This document shows, piece by piece, positions 1 through 6,977 of a stretch of 64,000 bases of DNA. Source of the DNA: ZC4RG30 sp035556135 (GTDB lineage Bacteria > Pseudomonadota > Gammaproteobacteria > Steroidobacterales > Steroidobacteraceae); NCBI GenBank assembly GCA_035556135.1, contig DATMFO010000003.1:1054001-1118000 (forward strand). Direction: 5' to 3'. Each line of letters starts with the position of its first letter. Within the stretch, counting starts at the first letter, position 1. Both the position numbers and the translations under genes were made by a program. The notes below the pieces were generated by a model that had not been told where the DNA came from, did not search any database, and saw nothing but the letters and a program-made list of their open reading frames with translations.

Positions 1-1196
1 ACTGCCCCAACCAGAAGCCGGGCGACCCCGCAACGCACTCGCTGCTGCTGACGCGCGGACTGTTCCGCATCGGCCTGCCCTGGCCACCGCGCGATGAGAA
101 AGGCAAGGAGATCACGCCTGAGTTCACCATCGAGGTGGTGCGCGATCCCACCAACTGCAACTCCGGCCCCGAGTACGGCATCAACGGCACGCGCAAGGAG
201 ATCTCGGTGTACCGCCGCCCGCGCGCGGCCGCGAACCTGCGCTATGTGGCCTCCTCGCGGTTTGGCTCCTCGGCCTTCATCGGCAAGACCGGCATGCTGG
301 CCGCGGTGGATCCGGAGACCGGCCGTCCGGTGAACATGAACATGATGGCCGACGCGCGCGAGTCCACGCTGAAGACCCAGGCGCTGTCGGCGGCCCATGG
401 CCACCTGCAGATGGCCGGGGCGCTGACACCCGCACAACTGCAGCAGATCCAGGATTTCGAGCTGCAGCTGTATGCCGCGCAGTCGTGGTCGACGAAGGGC
501 GGTTCGCTGAACGAGCCGGATGGTCCTTCCGGCATCGGTCCGCGGGCCATGGAAAAAGGCGAAGACGGCGTGCTCGGCAACAACACCACGCGCTTCGTGT
601 TCCCGACGGAAAACAAGTGGGCAGACCTTCCCGAAGGCGCGACGCCGGAAGAGAAGGCCCGCAACGCACACCGCGAGTCCATCCAGCGCGGCCATGACGT
701 GTTCTTCTTCCGCACGTTCTGGATCCGCGATGCCATGCACATCAACACGGTGGGCCTGGGAAATCCCATCAAGCGCACCTGCGCGACCTGCCATGGCATG
801 CACATGACGGGCATGGACACGGCCAATGGCTGGATGGACGTGGGCACCACCAACAAGCCCTGGGCACTGGAGCCGGCCGAAAGCCCGTGGGCGAAGGAAG
901 TGCCGCCGTTGCCGCTGTTCAAGATCACCTGCCGCGCGGACCTGCCCCCGCATCCCTTCCTCGGCCGCGTGATCTACACGCAGGATCCGGGTCGCGCACT
1001 GATCTCCGGCAAGTGCGAGGACGTGGGCGCCATCGTGATCCAGCAGTTCCGCGGGCTCGCCGCGCGCGCGCCCTATTTCTCCAATGGCTCTGCCAGCACG
1101 CTGCGCGAGCTGGTGGATTTCTACGATCGCCGCTTCAACATCAAGCTCACCGAGCAGGAGCGCGCGGATCTGGTCAACTTCCTGGGTGCGCTGTAA
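1..1196 (+). CDS. exported cytochrome c family protein, 5' end outside window
   Basis: The reading frame is open from base 3, so only the C-terminal ~398 residues are present. One c-type heme motif, CATCH, is encoded at 780-794. The C-terminus (IQQFRGLAARAPYFSNGSA, then a helix ending LVNFLGAL) is the usual closing segment of diheme cytochrome c peroxidase/MauG-like proteins, so a second heme motif may lie upstream of the window. Such proteins are periplasmic electron carriers or peroxidases. The stop codon shares one base with the next ATG (TAATG), so the next gene is probably translationally coupled. Substrate and partner are unknown. Confidence 0.75.
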   Translation, partial: CPNQKPGDPATHSLLLTRGLFRIGLPWPPRDEKGKEITPEFTIEVVRDPTNCNSGPEYGINGTRKEISVYRRPRAAANLRYVASSRFGSSAFIGKTGMLAAVDPETGRPVNMNMMADARESTLKTQALSAAHGHLQMAGALTPAQLQQIQDFELQLYAAQSWSTKGGSLNEPDGPSGIGPRAMEKGEDGVLGNNTTRFVFPTENKWADLPEGATPEEKARNAHRESIQRGHDVFFFRTFWIRDAMHINTVGLGNPIKRTCATCHGMHMTGMDTANGWMDVGTTNKPWALEPAESPWAKEVPPLPLFKITCRADLPPHPFLGRVIYTQDPGRALISGKCEDVGAIVIQQFRGLAARAPYFSNGSASTLRELVDFYDRRFNIKLTEQERADLVNFLGAL

Positions 1197-2074
1197 TGGT
1201 TGTTTCACGTGCAAGGTTCGCGGCTGCCGCGCTGCTGATTCCGGCCTTCCTGCAGGCAGCTCCGGCGCCGGGCACGCGGCTGAGCTTCGTGACCTGCCCC
1301 ATCCTGCGCGACACGCGCTCGGTGCCCTGCTGGCTGGCTGACTTCCGCAACGACCGCTACTTCCTGACCATCCAGACCGACGTGAGCGCCGAGGTGCAGC
1401 CGCCGCTGATGGGCCACCAGGTGCTGGTCGAAGGCGTGGTTTCCGACAAACCCTCCGTCTGCGGCGGCGTCGTGCTCTCGCCGGTGAAGCTCTCCGCCAT
1501 GCCGGAGCTGGATGCGAACTGTCGTGAGGAACTGCCGGCCGAAGACCGCTTCACGGTTGACGCCCCGCGTCCGCCTGGTCCCAGCAGCGGACGCTTCGCG
1601 TTTACCGGGGGCGGTACGCCTGGCGTGCCCCCGCCCGACAACGCGCCGCCCGCGGGTGCACGTGGCGCCGGCCCTGCGCCGGCTCCCGCTGCCGGCGGTG
1701 CACGCGCTGGCGGACCCCGCCAGGGTGGCGCACCGGTCACCGGTCCGCAGAAATTCGACGTCTACTACGACTTCGACAAGGGCGTGTCCTTCCGGCACCC
1801 CTCCTCGCTCGGCACCATCCTCAATGCGGCGCGGCGCAGCGATGCGAAGCGCGCGCGCATCACCGGCGTGCGCGGCGCACACCTGCTCACCGACGGCACG
1901 CTGTTGATGGAATCACCGGAAACCGGCAAGCGGCGCGCCGAAGAACTGGCACACCTGCTGGCCGGAGCCGGGCTCAACCTTCCCGCCGAGGTGACCTGGA
2001 TCAGCGCCGAGAAGGACGCCGATGGAATCGACGACTGGCAGAGCCGTCGCGTGACGGTCGAACTGCTGCCCTGA
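1196..2074 (+). CDS. exported OmpA-like C-terminal protein with Gly/Pro linker
   Basis: 292 residues. The start is the ATG overlapping the preceding stop codon; it is followed by a short hydrophobic signal segment ending near LQAAPAPG. Residues ~30-120 form a Cys-containing N-terminal part with no family I recognise. Residues ~140-180 are a Gly/Pro/Ala-rich linker. The last ~100 residues (FDVYYDFDKG, later SRRVTVELLP) resemble the OmpA/MotB fold, which binds peptidoglycan in the periplasm, although the usual NxxLSxxRA core is weak. It is probably co-transcribed with the upstream cytochrome gene. Confidence 0.6.
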   Translation: MVVSRARFAAAALLIPAFLQAAPAPGTRLSFVTCPILRDTRSVPCWLADFRNDRYFLTIQTDVSAEVQPPLMGHQVLVEGVVSDKPSVCGGVVLSPVKLSAMPELDANCREELPAEDRFTVDAPRPPGPSSGRFAFTGGGTPGVPPPDNAPPAGARGAGPAPAPAAGGARAGGPRQGGAPVTGPQKFDVYYDFDKGVSFRHPSSLGTILNAARRSDAKRARITGVRGAHLLTDGTLLMESPETGKRRAEELAHLLAGAGLNLPAEVTWISAEKDADGIDDWQSRRVTVELLP

Positions 2075-2102
2075 CGTGATGGATCAACCACAGGAGAGGA
2101 CG

Positions 2103-3236
2103 ATGAAATCCCGGACCGCGAAGATGGTCTCTTCAACACTGAAGGCGTTGCTGCCTGCAGGTTATGTATTCGGTGCACTGACCGCCGGTGCCGCGGAGCC
2201 CGCACCAGCGCCGACGATCACCACGCTGACTACCAAGAACTACACGCAGATCGGCACCCCGCCGACCGGCCCCCATGCCATCGTGATAGAGCATGACCCC
2301 GGCCTGGCAACACACACGATCTGGCGGCCGAAGGATCTGGCCAACCGCAAGTACGGCGTAGTGGTATGGGGCCAGGGCGGCTGCGCCAAGGATGGTTCGC
2401 TGTTCCCTGAATACCAGAGCGAGATTGCCTCCCACGGCTTCATCATCGTGGCGGACGGCCCGCCGCAGTTCCGTCCGCCTCGCGGAGGTGGCGCGGGTCC
2501 GGGCGCAGGCCCCGGTGGTCCGGGTGGTCCCGGCGCAGGTGCGCCTCCGGGTGGCGCTCCGCGTGCCGGCGGGCCTGGCGCTGGCGGTCCTCCGGGAGCG
2601 GGTGGTCCCCCGGGTGGCGCGCCGCGCGCAGGCGGCCCGGGTGGCGCTCCTGGCGCGGGCGGCCCGCCGCGTGGAGGTGGAGCCCCGGGCGGCGGCTCCA
2701 TGGGCGACGGTGGCAAGGCGCTCATCGAGGCCATCAACTGGATCGAGAAGGAAGCGAAGGATCCGAAGAGCCGCTTCTACAACAAGATCAATCTCGAGAA
2801 GATTGCCGCCATGGGCATGTCCTGCGGCGGCATCATGTCGTACGGCGCGTCCGGCGATCCGCATGTGAAGACCGTTGGCATCTGGAACAGCGGCCTGTTC
2901 AGCGAGGAAGAGCGCAAGGCCACCTTCGACAAGATGCATGGCACGGCCCTCATCATCACGGGCGGCGAATCCGACATTGCCTACGCCAACGGCAAGGCGG
3001 ATTTCGAGAACATGCCGGCGCGGATTCCCGTGTTCTACGGCGTGTATCCCTCGGTGGGCCATGGCGGTACGTACGGCGAGGACAACGGCGGCCCCTACGG
3101 CAAGCTGGCGGTGCCCTGGCTGAAGTGGCAGCTGGATGGCGACACGGGTCCGAACGGCAAGGGATATTTCGCGGGCAGCACCTGCGTCCCCTGCAAGGAT
3201 CCGAAGTGGCAGATCCAGTCACGCGGGATTAACTGA
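2103..3236 (+). CDS. secreted alpha/beta hydrolase with Gly/Pro-rich insertion
   Basis: 377 residues. The ATG at 2103 was chosen because AGGAGAGG lies just upstream and a signal peptide (cut near AGAAEP) follows. It is an alpha/beta hydrolase of the dienelactone-hydrolase/PET-hydrolase-like type. The nucleophile elbow GMSCGG puts Ser240 in place; Asp291 (GGESD) and His320 (GHGG) complete a plausible triad. Residues ~127-199 are a Gly/Pro/Ala tract placed just before the helix that leads to the nucleophile. The C-terminus has a CVPC motif followed by a Trp, matching the lipoprotein hydrolase at 13618-14472, so the two are paralogues. Probably an esterase; substrate unknown. Confidence 0.75.
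   Translation: MKSRTAKMVSSTLKALLPAGYVFGALTAGAAEPAPAPTITTLTTKNYTQIGTPPTGPHAIVIEHDPGLATHTIWRPKDLANRKYGVVVWGQGGCAKDGSLFPEYQSEIASHGFIIVADGPPQFRPPRGGGAGPGAGPGGPGGPGAGAPPGGAPRAGGPGAGGPPGAGGPPGGAPRAGGPGGAPGAGGPPRGGGAPGGGSMGDGGKALIEAINWIEKEAKDPKSRFYNKINLEKIAAMGMSCGGIMSYGASGDPHVKTVGIWNSGLFSEEERKATFDKMHGTALIITGGESDIAYANGKADFENMPARIPVFYGVYPSVGHGGTYGEDNGGPYGKLAVPWLKWQLDGDTGPNGKGYFAGSTCVPCKDPKWQIQSRGIN
2482..2699 (+). repeat. Gly/Pro/Ala-coding low-complexity tract
   Basis: Degenerate GC-rich minisatellite coding for runs of GGPPGAGG-like residues inside the hydrolase gene. A 19-base stretch at 2598-2616 recurs exactly at 4012-4030 in the next hydrolase gene, so the two tracts are related at the DNA level and not only in composition. 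Confidence 0.85.
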
Positions 3237-3247
3237 CGATCCCCGGA

Positions 3248-3271
3248 CGGCTGCAGGTTCGCCTGCAGCCG
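3248..3271 (+). terminator. UUCG-capped hairpin after hydrolase gene
   Basis: Perfect 10-bp stem (CGGCTGCAGG pairing with CCTGCAGCCG) closed by a TTCG tetraloop, 11 bases after the stop codon. There is no T-run, so it may be a Rho-dependent end, an RNA-stabilising hairpin or an attenuator rather than a classic terminator. The rest of 3272-3489 holds no gene I can support and presumably carries the promoter of the next gene. Confidence 0.5.
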
Positions 3272-3489
3272 GCGGCGGGGCCGGAAGGTCCCGCCGCTTC
3301 TGCCGCGGCGGCCCTCGCTACGGCAATGATGCCCCCAGGGGCAATCCTCTTTTTCGCAATCCGCCCGGGCAGGCGCGCAGACAGCGCCTCGCCAGTTGGG
3401 CGGCTTTCCACAAAGCTTCCACAAAGCTGGCGCAGGGTGCCCCTGTGCTAGATTCCGCGCGGGGCGTTTTTACTACAAGGAAAACCTCA

Positions 3490-4572
3490 ATGGTTTCACT
3501 CTCTAAATCAAGGGCAGGCCTGTTCGCGGCCGTGCTTGCAGGTTCACTGGCAGCATCGGCGATCGTCATCGCCGCGCAACCTCCCGGTCCGCCGGCCGGG
3601 GCTCCCGGTGCAGGCGCACCTGGTGGCGGTCCTCCCCGCCAGGCGCTGGATCCGCGCGTGCAGCAGCGCAAGTACGTCTTCGAAGAAACGAAGGAAGAAG
3701 TGCCGTACGCGGTGTTCGTTTCCTCCAAGGTTTCCAGGGACAAGAAGAATCCCGTGATCATCGCGCTGCACGGGCTGGGCGGTGACCAGAACACGATGCT
3801 GCGCGGGGCTGCCCTCGACAAGGCTGAGGAGGGTGGCTACATCCTCGTCGGCCCGATGGGCTGCAACTCGTCAGGCTGGTACGGCGCTCCGTCGTCCATG
3901 TCCAACGGTGCCTGTGGCGCCAGCACTGGCGGCATGGGCATGGGTGGCCCGCCCCGCGGCGCCGGCGCCCCCCCGGGTGCTGGTGGTCCTCCGGGCGGCG
4001 CTCCGCGCGGCGCGGGTGGTCCCCCGGGTGCCGGCGGTCCTCCGCGTGGCGCCGGTGGCCCTCCTGGCGCCGGTGGTCCTCCGCGTGGCGCCGGTGGTCC
4101 TCCGGGCATGGGCGGTGCGGCTCCCACCACGCTGGGCGTCTCCAACGACGTGAGCAAGCGCAGCGAGAAGGACGTGATGACGGTGCTCGACATGATCCGC
4201 AAGGAATTCAATGTCGATGAGAATCGCATCTACATCTACGGCCACTCGATGGGTGGTGCCGGCGCCATCTACCTGGGCGTGAAGCATGCCTCGATCTGGG
4301 CGGGCATTGGTGCGCTCGCGCCGGCGCATGCACCGGCGGGCATCTTCGCGTCGAACTACAGCCTCGCTCCCGCCAAGCACATCCCGATGATGATCGTGCA
4401 GGGCACCAAGGATGAGCTGATCCCCCTGGAGGGGATCCGGCAGTGGGTCGACCAGATGAAGGAGCTCGAAGTCACGTACAAGTACATCGAGATTGGCGGT
4501 GGCACCCATGGCACCGTGATGGCGAACGCGGTCGACATCATCGAGTTCTTCAACCAGCACAAGAAGCAGTAG
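3490..4572 (+). CDS. secreted CE1/PHB-depolymerase-like esterase with Gly/Pro insertion
   Basis: 360 residues. The ATG at 3490 follows AAGGAAAA and begins a clear signal peptide (cut near AIVIAAQ). Family hallmarks are HGLGGD (oxyanion region), GHSMGG with nucleophile Ser253, Asp308 (GTKDELIP) and His340 (GGTHG), as in carbohydrate esterase family 1 and PHB depolymerase-like enzymes (feruloyl, acetyl-xylan or polyester esterases). Residues ~31-52 and ~150-210 are Gly/Pro/Ala-rich. The second tract sits at the same fold position as in the upstream hydrolase although the core sequences differ. It acts outside the cytoplasm; substrate unproven. Confidence 0.8.
   Translation: MVSLSKSRAGLFAAVLAGSLAASAIVIAAQPPGPPAGAPGAGAPGGGPPRQALDPRVQQRKYVFEETKEEVPYAVFVSSKVSRDKKNPVIIALHGLGGDQNTMLRGAALDKAEEGGYILVGPMGCNSSGWYGAPSSMSNGACGASTGGMGMGGPPRGAGAPPGAGGPPGGAPRGAGGPPGAGGPPRGAGGPPGAGGPPRGAGGPPGMGGAAPTTLGVSNDVSKRSEKDVMTVLDMIRKEFNVDENRIYIYGHSMGGAGAIYLGVKHASIWAGIGALAPAHAPAGIFASNYSLAPAKHIPMMIVQGTKDELIPLEGIRQWVDQMKELEVTYKYIEIGGGTHGTVMANAVDIIEFFNQHKKQ
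3937..4122 (+). repeat. Gly/Pro-coding tandem repeat tract
   Basis: Imperfect tandem units encoding GGPPRGA/GGPPGA within the esterase gene; near-identical units of about 36-39 bases (two GGPP modules) recur between 4030 and 4110. It shares a 19-base exact match with the tract at 2598-2616. Such DNA is prone to slippage, so length is likely to vary between strains. Confidence 0.85.
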
Positions 4573-4584
4573 AAGACCCGCAAA

Positions 4585-4630
4585 TACCCTTTCAGGGTAC
4601 GCCGCGAGCGACCGACGGCCGCTCGCGGCG
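4585..4630. terminator. bidirectional terminator between convergent genes
   Basis: Two consecutive inverted repeats: TACCCT-TTC-AGGGTA at 4585-4599, then an 11-bp perfect stem (CGCCGCGAGCG at 4600-4610, complement at 4620-4630). They lie between the stop codons of the convergent esterase and cupin genes, which supports termination from both sides. Confidence 0.65.
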
Positions 4631-4665
4631 TCTGCTGCACCGGGCCGGCGAGCCGCTCCCCGCGG

Positions 4666-5283
4666 CTACTTGAGCTCGAAGATGAAGGCGCGGTATTCGC
4701 CTTGCGCTGCCGGACCTTCATGCACCGTGCCGGCCGGCACGAAGGTTGCCTTCGGTGACGTGGTGCCGTCGAACACCAGCTCAATGGCATCGCCGGTGTG
4801 ACGGTGTTTCGCGGCCGGCTGGCCGGGCATCACTGTCCAGCCCGCGGCGCGGTTGTTCTCCCATGCCGGAGCGCCAGCGACCTGGCGCAGGCCATCGGCG
4901 CCATCGCCGGCTGTTCCAGTCGGGGCTGGACGCTTCACCTCGATCAGGACGGCGCGCATGGGAGGATCACTCGCACCCTCTTCCACGTGGGTGACATTGG
5001 CGCGATTGGTCTGGTACACCCACTTCTTCGTGTTGACCAGGCGGCCAGGCGCCTGGCCCTGCGTGATGATGCGGTCGCCTTCCTCGTAGGAGACGCCGAT
5101 CAGGTCGTAGCGATGCGTGTGCAGCGGATACTGCTGCTTGAGCCACGAGACATTCCACACCGCCACCACGTCGTTCTCGAATATCAGCGTGGTGCCCGGC
5201 CTCGGAAATGGGGGAGGCAGGTCTGGTTCGGCCGCCTGACACAGGGTGGCTGCTGCAAGCCCGATCGCAATTAGTCGTACCAT
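4666..5283 (-). CDS. exported cupin-like protein
   Basis: 205 residues. The start at 5283 follows GGAGGAA at good spacing and begins a short signal peptide (MVRLIAIGLAAATLCQA). The C-terminal half has cupin-like strands with a His-containing turn (PGQPAAKHRHTGDAIELVF) and a closing THPAGTVHEG-like segment (PAGTVHEG), suggesting a metal-binding small beta-barrel. No catalytic assignment is possible. It is divergent from the rraA-like gene, with 119 bp between starts. Confidence 0.6.
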   Translation of the reverse strand: MVRLIAIGLAAATLCQAAEPDLPPPFPRPGTTLIFENDVVAVWNVSWLKQQYPLHTHRYDLIGVSYEEGDRIITQGQAPGRLVNTKKWVYQTNRANVTHVEEGASDPPMRAVLIEVKRPAPTGTAGDGADGLRQVAGAPAWENNRAAGWTVMPGQPAAKHRHTGDAIELVFDGTTSPKATFVPAGTVHEGPAAQGEYRAFIFELK

Positions 5284-5402
5284 CCGGGTTCCTCCGTTCT
5301 CTGGCCCGATTGTGCCAAACTCGGGCCTCCCGGCGTACCATATCGCCGGATTTCTTGCGGGATATCGCAACGCGCCAGTCCGGCGTTGGGGGAGAACACC
5401 AA

Positions 5403-6158
5403 ATGACTATCCGTCGTCCGTCCCTGTTGGTTGGTTTCGGTGCAGGCCTGGTGGTTGCCCTGGCCGGCGTAATGGTCGTGAAGGGCGCGGCACCCGCCGC
5501 CACAGGAGACCCGCTGATCGCGGGCTTCAAGAGCACCTATCCGGCGTCGGTCTCCGATGCGGTTGAAATCGTCACCGGCAAGAACGGCACGATGCAGTAC
5601 GACATGAAGCTGATGGCAGGCACGAACCTGGTCGGACGCGCGGTGACAGCGCTCGCGCGCGCCGTGCCACCGGAACAGGCCACGGCCGCCCTCGCAACCA
5701 AACACTCGGGCGAAATGATCGACGAAGCCAGGCCCGGTGAGGTCGGCGTGATCGTGATGGAAGGCACGCTCGACATCGCCGCCATGGGCAACCTGATGGC
5801 CACGGCAGCCCTGGAGCGCGGCATGGCCGGCATGGTGCTCGACGGCGCCATCCGCGACATGTGGGACATCCGGCGCATGGGCCTGACGGTATACGCGCGG
5901 TCCAAGACGCCGCGCACCACCGTCGGCCATTACGCCACTGTGGCGAAGAATGTTCCGGTGGAGTGCGCCGGAATCACCGTGCGCCCGGGCGACATCATCG
6001 TCGCCGACGAGGACGGCGTGGTGGTGGTGCCGCAGGAGCACGCCGAGGCCGTTCTCAAGGAAGCGCAGGCCATCGACGACCGCGAGCGCGGCATGTATCC
6101 GTTCATCCGCGAGTTCAAGTCGCTGCAGCAGGCGATCCAGAAGTTCAACCGGATCTGA
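5403..6158 (+). CDS. RraA-family (HMG/CHA aldolase-like) protein with N-terminal export signal
   Basis: 251 residues, start at 5403 after GGGGGAGA. Residues ~30-250 match the RraA / 4-hydroxy-4-methyl-2-oxoglutarate aldolase fold. The signature DGAIRDMWDI supplies the Arg-Asp pair used by the aldolases for pyruvate and metal binding, and VRPGDIIVADEDGVVVVP is the conserved C-terminal block. Classical RraA (RNase E inhibitor) and the aldolases are cytosolic, but this protein starts with a hydrophobic segment (residues 7-27) that looks like a signal peptide or anchor. An aldolase-like role outside the cytoplasm is therefore an inference. Confidence 0.75.
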   Translation: MTIRRPSLLVGFGAGLVVALAGVMVVKGAAPAATGDPLIAGFKSTYPASVSDAVEIVTGKNGTMQYDMKLMAGTNLVGRAVTALARAVPPEQATAALATKHSGEMIDEARPGEVGVIVMEGTLDIAAMGNLMATAALERGMAGMVLDGAIRDMWDIRRMGLTVYARSKTPRTTVGHYATVAKNVPVECAGITVRPGDIIVADEDGVVVVPQEHAEAVLKEAQAIDDRERGMYPFIREFKSLQQAIQKFNRI

Positions 6159-6166
6159 ACCCGGAG

Positions 6167-6412
6167 CTAGCGGCGCAGGCGCAAGGTCACGGAATCCGAC
6201 GCCGGATCGAAAAGGATCAGAGCCTCGTCGCGCTCCAGGGCTGACAGGACCTGGGCGACTTTTTCCTCGTGGGTGAATTCCTTCGCCCCGTAGTCGGTGC
6301 CCTCCCGAAGCACAAAGGCTTCGGCGACACCGCGCAAGGCCTCGGCGGAAAGCAGGCCATGAGGCACTTCCACCGGTTGTGCCTCTTCGGCCGGATCGAA
6401 TGGATCGCTCAT
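6167..6412 (-). CDS. yheU: YheU family protein (UPF0270)
   Basis: 81 residues. The FVLREGTDYG block followed by EEKVAQVLSALERDEALILFD is diagnostic of the small gammaproteobacterial YheU/UPF0270 family, of unknown function. It is longer than the ~70-residue E. coli protein by a short acidic N-terminus. It lies last in an ilvD-lipoprotein-yheU run and ends 8 bp from the convergent rraA-like gene. Confidence 0.85.
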   Translation of the reverse strand: MSDPFDPAEEAQPVEVPHGLLSAEALRGVAEAFVLREGTDYGAKEFTHEEKVAQVLSALERDEALILFDPASDSVTLRLRR

Positions 6413-6426
6413 CGTGCTGCCTGGAT

Positions 6427-6975
6427 TCACGGTGAAGCCGGAATGCTCGTGATGGCGCTGGCGTCCAGCATCACCAGGCCGGCGCAGCTCTGCGGTGGAG
6501 TCTGCACAGGACCCACGGTGCAGACCGCACGGCTCAACTCCACGCTCTTCACGGCGGAGCAAGGCGCGCCGAAGATGCCGATTTGTACCGTGCGCTCCTC
6601 GCCCACGCCGAAATCGCCCAACACCTGGTAGTCGGAGATGAAACCGAAGCCGTCGGTCTGCGCCATCCACGCAGCCTGGACATTCAGCGCCGCGCTGCCC
6701 GTGTCATTGCGCGCCTGTACGGCAAGCACACAGCGGTTGCCCGCGGCGCTGGTCTGCGCGCCGGTCACCCGCAGCGCAAGACGGCCGTCAGGGGCCACCG
6801 GCGCGACGGGGGCGGAAGGTACATCCTGATCTGCCACGGCGGCGGATGCACCGGAGGCAGCGCCTGCATCACCAGCCGTGTTGCGGGGTCCGCAGGCTGA
6901 AAGCGCGCCCACGGCCAACGGCACCGCCAGGGCTGTGAGCACGCGGGAACGCCTCGGACCGCCGGCCAATGCCAT
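6427..6975 (-). CDS. putative lipoprotein of unknown function
   Basis: 182 residues. A signal peptide with lipobox LSAC (Cys28) predicts a lipid-anchored periplasmic or outer-membrane protein. After a short Ala-rich spacer, residues ~62-170 look like one beta-rich domain with three or four Cys that could form disulfides. I do not recognise the family. Its start is 2 bp after the ilvD stop codon, so it is co-transcribed with ilvD, which says little about its role. Confidence 0.75.
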   Translation of the reverse strand: MALAGGPRRSRVLTALAVPLAVGALSACGPRNTAGDAGAASGASAAVADQDVPSAPVAPVAPDGRLALRVTGAQTSAAGNRCVLAVQARNDTGSAALNVQAAWMAQTDGFGFISDYQVLGDFGVGEERTVQIGIFGAPCSAVKSVELSRAVCTVGPVQTPPQSCAGLVMLDASAITSIPASP

Positions 6976-6977
6976 GC

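Noticed and set aside
3248..3271. Considered as a riboswitch or structured small RNA because of the UUCG-capped stem.
   Set aside because: It is a single simple hairpin right after a stop codon with no further conserved-looking structure around it.
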